Positions 63,842 to 64,000 of a stretch of DNA of 64,000 bases are shown here, piece by piece. Numbering within the stretch: the first letter of the stretch is position 1; every line of letters starts with the position of its first letter. Source of the DNA: Nostoc paludosum FACHB-159. GTDB lineage: Bacteria; Cyanobacteriota; Cyanobacteriia; Cyanobacteriales; Nostocaceae. Under the pieces are notes generated by a model. That model was not told where the DNA came from. It ran no database searches and worked only from the letters and a program-made list of their open reading frames with translations. The stretch spans positions 1 through 64,000 of the forward strand of contig NZ_JACJTU010000010.1 of the NCBI RefSeq assembly GCF_014698835.1, written 5' to 3'. The translations under genes were made by a program, and so were the position numbers.

Positions 63842-64000
63842 TGAAGTCATCTTCTATTTCAACTCCTGATGCTCAACTTGATTTACGCGGCACCCCGTGT
63901 CCAATTAATTTCGTGCGGACAAAACTACGTTTAGAGAAAATGCCGTTGGGGGGTTTACTGGAAGTATGGCTAGACCCAGGAGAACCGATTGAGCAGGTTC
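63841..64000 (+). CDS. TusA-like sulfurtransferase domain protein (partial, cut by window end)
   Basis: Starts at ATG 63841, overlapping the dnaJ stop (TAATG). The 53 visible residues include LDLRGTPCPINFVRTKLRLE, with the Cys-Pro-x motif typical of the TusA/SirA/YeeD family, and LEVWLDPGEP. In that family the cysteine carries sulfur. The rest of the protein lies outside the window. Confidence 0.8.
   Translation, partial: MKSSSISTPDAQLDLRGTPCPINFVRTKLRLEKMPLGGLLEVWLDPGEPIEQV

Overview
The window is chromosomal DNA from a filamentous, nitrogen-fixing cyanobacterium, most likely Nostoc or a close heterocyst-forming relative. The evidence is oxygenic photosynthesis genes (petB, petD, psbY), a nif-type ferredoxin beside a PatB/CnfR-type nif regulator, a phycobiliprotein lyase, frequent GCGATCGC (HIP1) octamers, and intergenic spacers packed with short tandem heptamers such as GGGCATT, AGTCCCC and GTTAGGA. 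No rRNA, tRNA, CRISPR array, prophage or intact transposase gene was seen. Species cannot be named from the sequence alone.

Layout. 1-3.5 kb: fdxB and a divergent patB/cnfR, separated by a long AT-rich spacer with one perfect GTA-N8-TAC (NtcA-type) site. 3.6-13.8 kb: housekeeping and conserved unknown genes (Suc_Fer-like protein, Mut7-C RNase, ROK kinase, proB, YqeG phosphatase, PD-(D/E)XK-like protein, DUF3727 protein, ruvX overlapping a GNAT acetyltransferase). 13.8-18.5 kb: envelope and membrane proteins, including an RDD-HEAT-pentapeptide fusion. 18.5-20.8 kb: a two-gene GDP-sugar/glycosyltransferase unit. 21.3-25.6 kb: an RsbW-like ATPase, petB-petD, and divergent ctpA. 25.7-33.0 kb: a 2121-residue Ser/Thr kinase-ATPase-histidine kinase hybrid with a decayed second hybrid kinase fused directly to its 3' end. 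33.2-43.7 kb: a degenerate metallo-beta-lactamase-fold protein, a site-2 protease, a glycosidase remnant next to a MITE-like element, a CpcS/CpeS lyase, a HEAT protein, a DUF892 protein, an M16 peptidase, a VOC protein, a TIGR02652 protein and a gamma-carbonic anhydrase. 44-47 kb: psbY, folC and a sugar-binding lipoprotein. 47.2-58.6 kb: a split type IV pilus locus, pilMNOQ on + and pilB-pilT-pilC on -, converging on two small unknown genes. 59-64 kb: grpE-dnaK-dnaJ followed by a TusA-like gene cut by the window end.

How the genes work together. The pilus genes encode the inner-membrane alignment complex, secretin, platform and both motor ATPases. GrpE, DnaK and DnaJ form one chaperone cycle. 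PetB and PetD are two core subunits of cytochrome b6f, and CtpA matures photosystem II D1. FdxB and CnfR belong to nitrogen fixation.

The most unusual signal is the behaviour of the repeats. Many spacers carry a purine-rich heptamer array followed by its pyrimidine-rich complement, so the RNA or single strand could fold into a long hairpin. The same kinds of repeat also appear inside reading frames without breaking them (the giant kinase, the M16 peptidase, probably folC, and the tail of a glycosyltransferase). Two decayed genes (the hybrid kinase and a GH63-like glucosidase) point to active local erosion. I found no clear new multi-gene system. The in-frame repeat invasion and the MITE/remnant region are the best candidates for follow-up.
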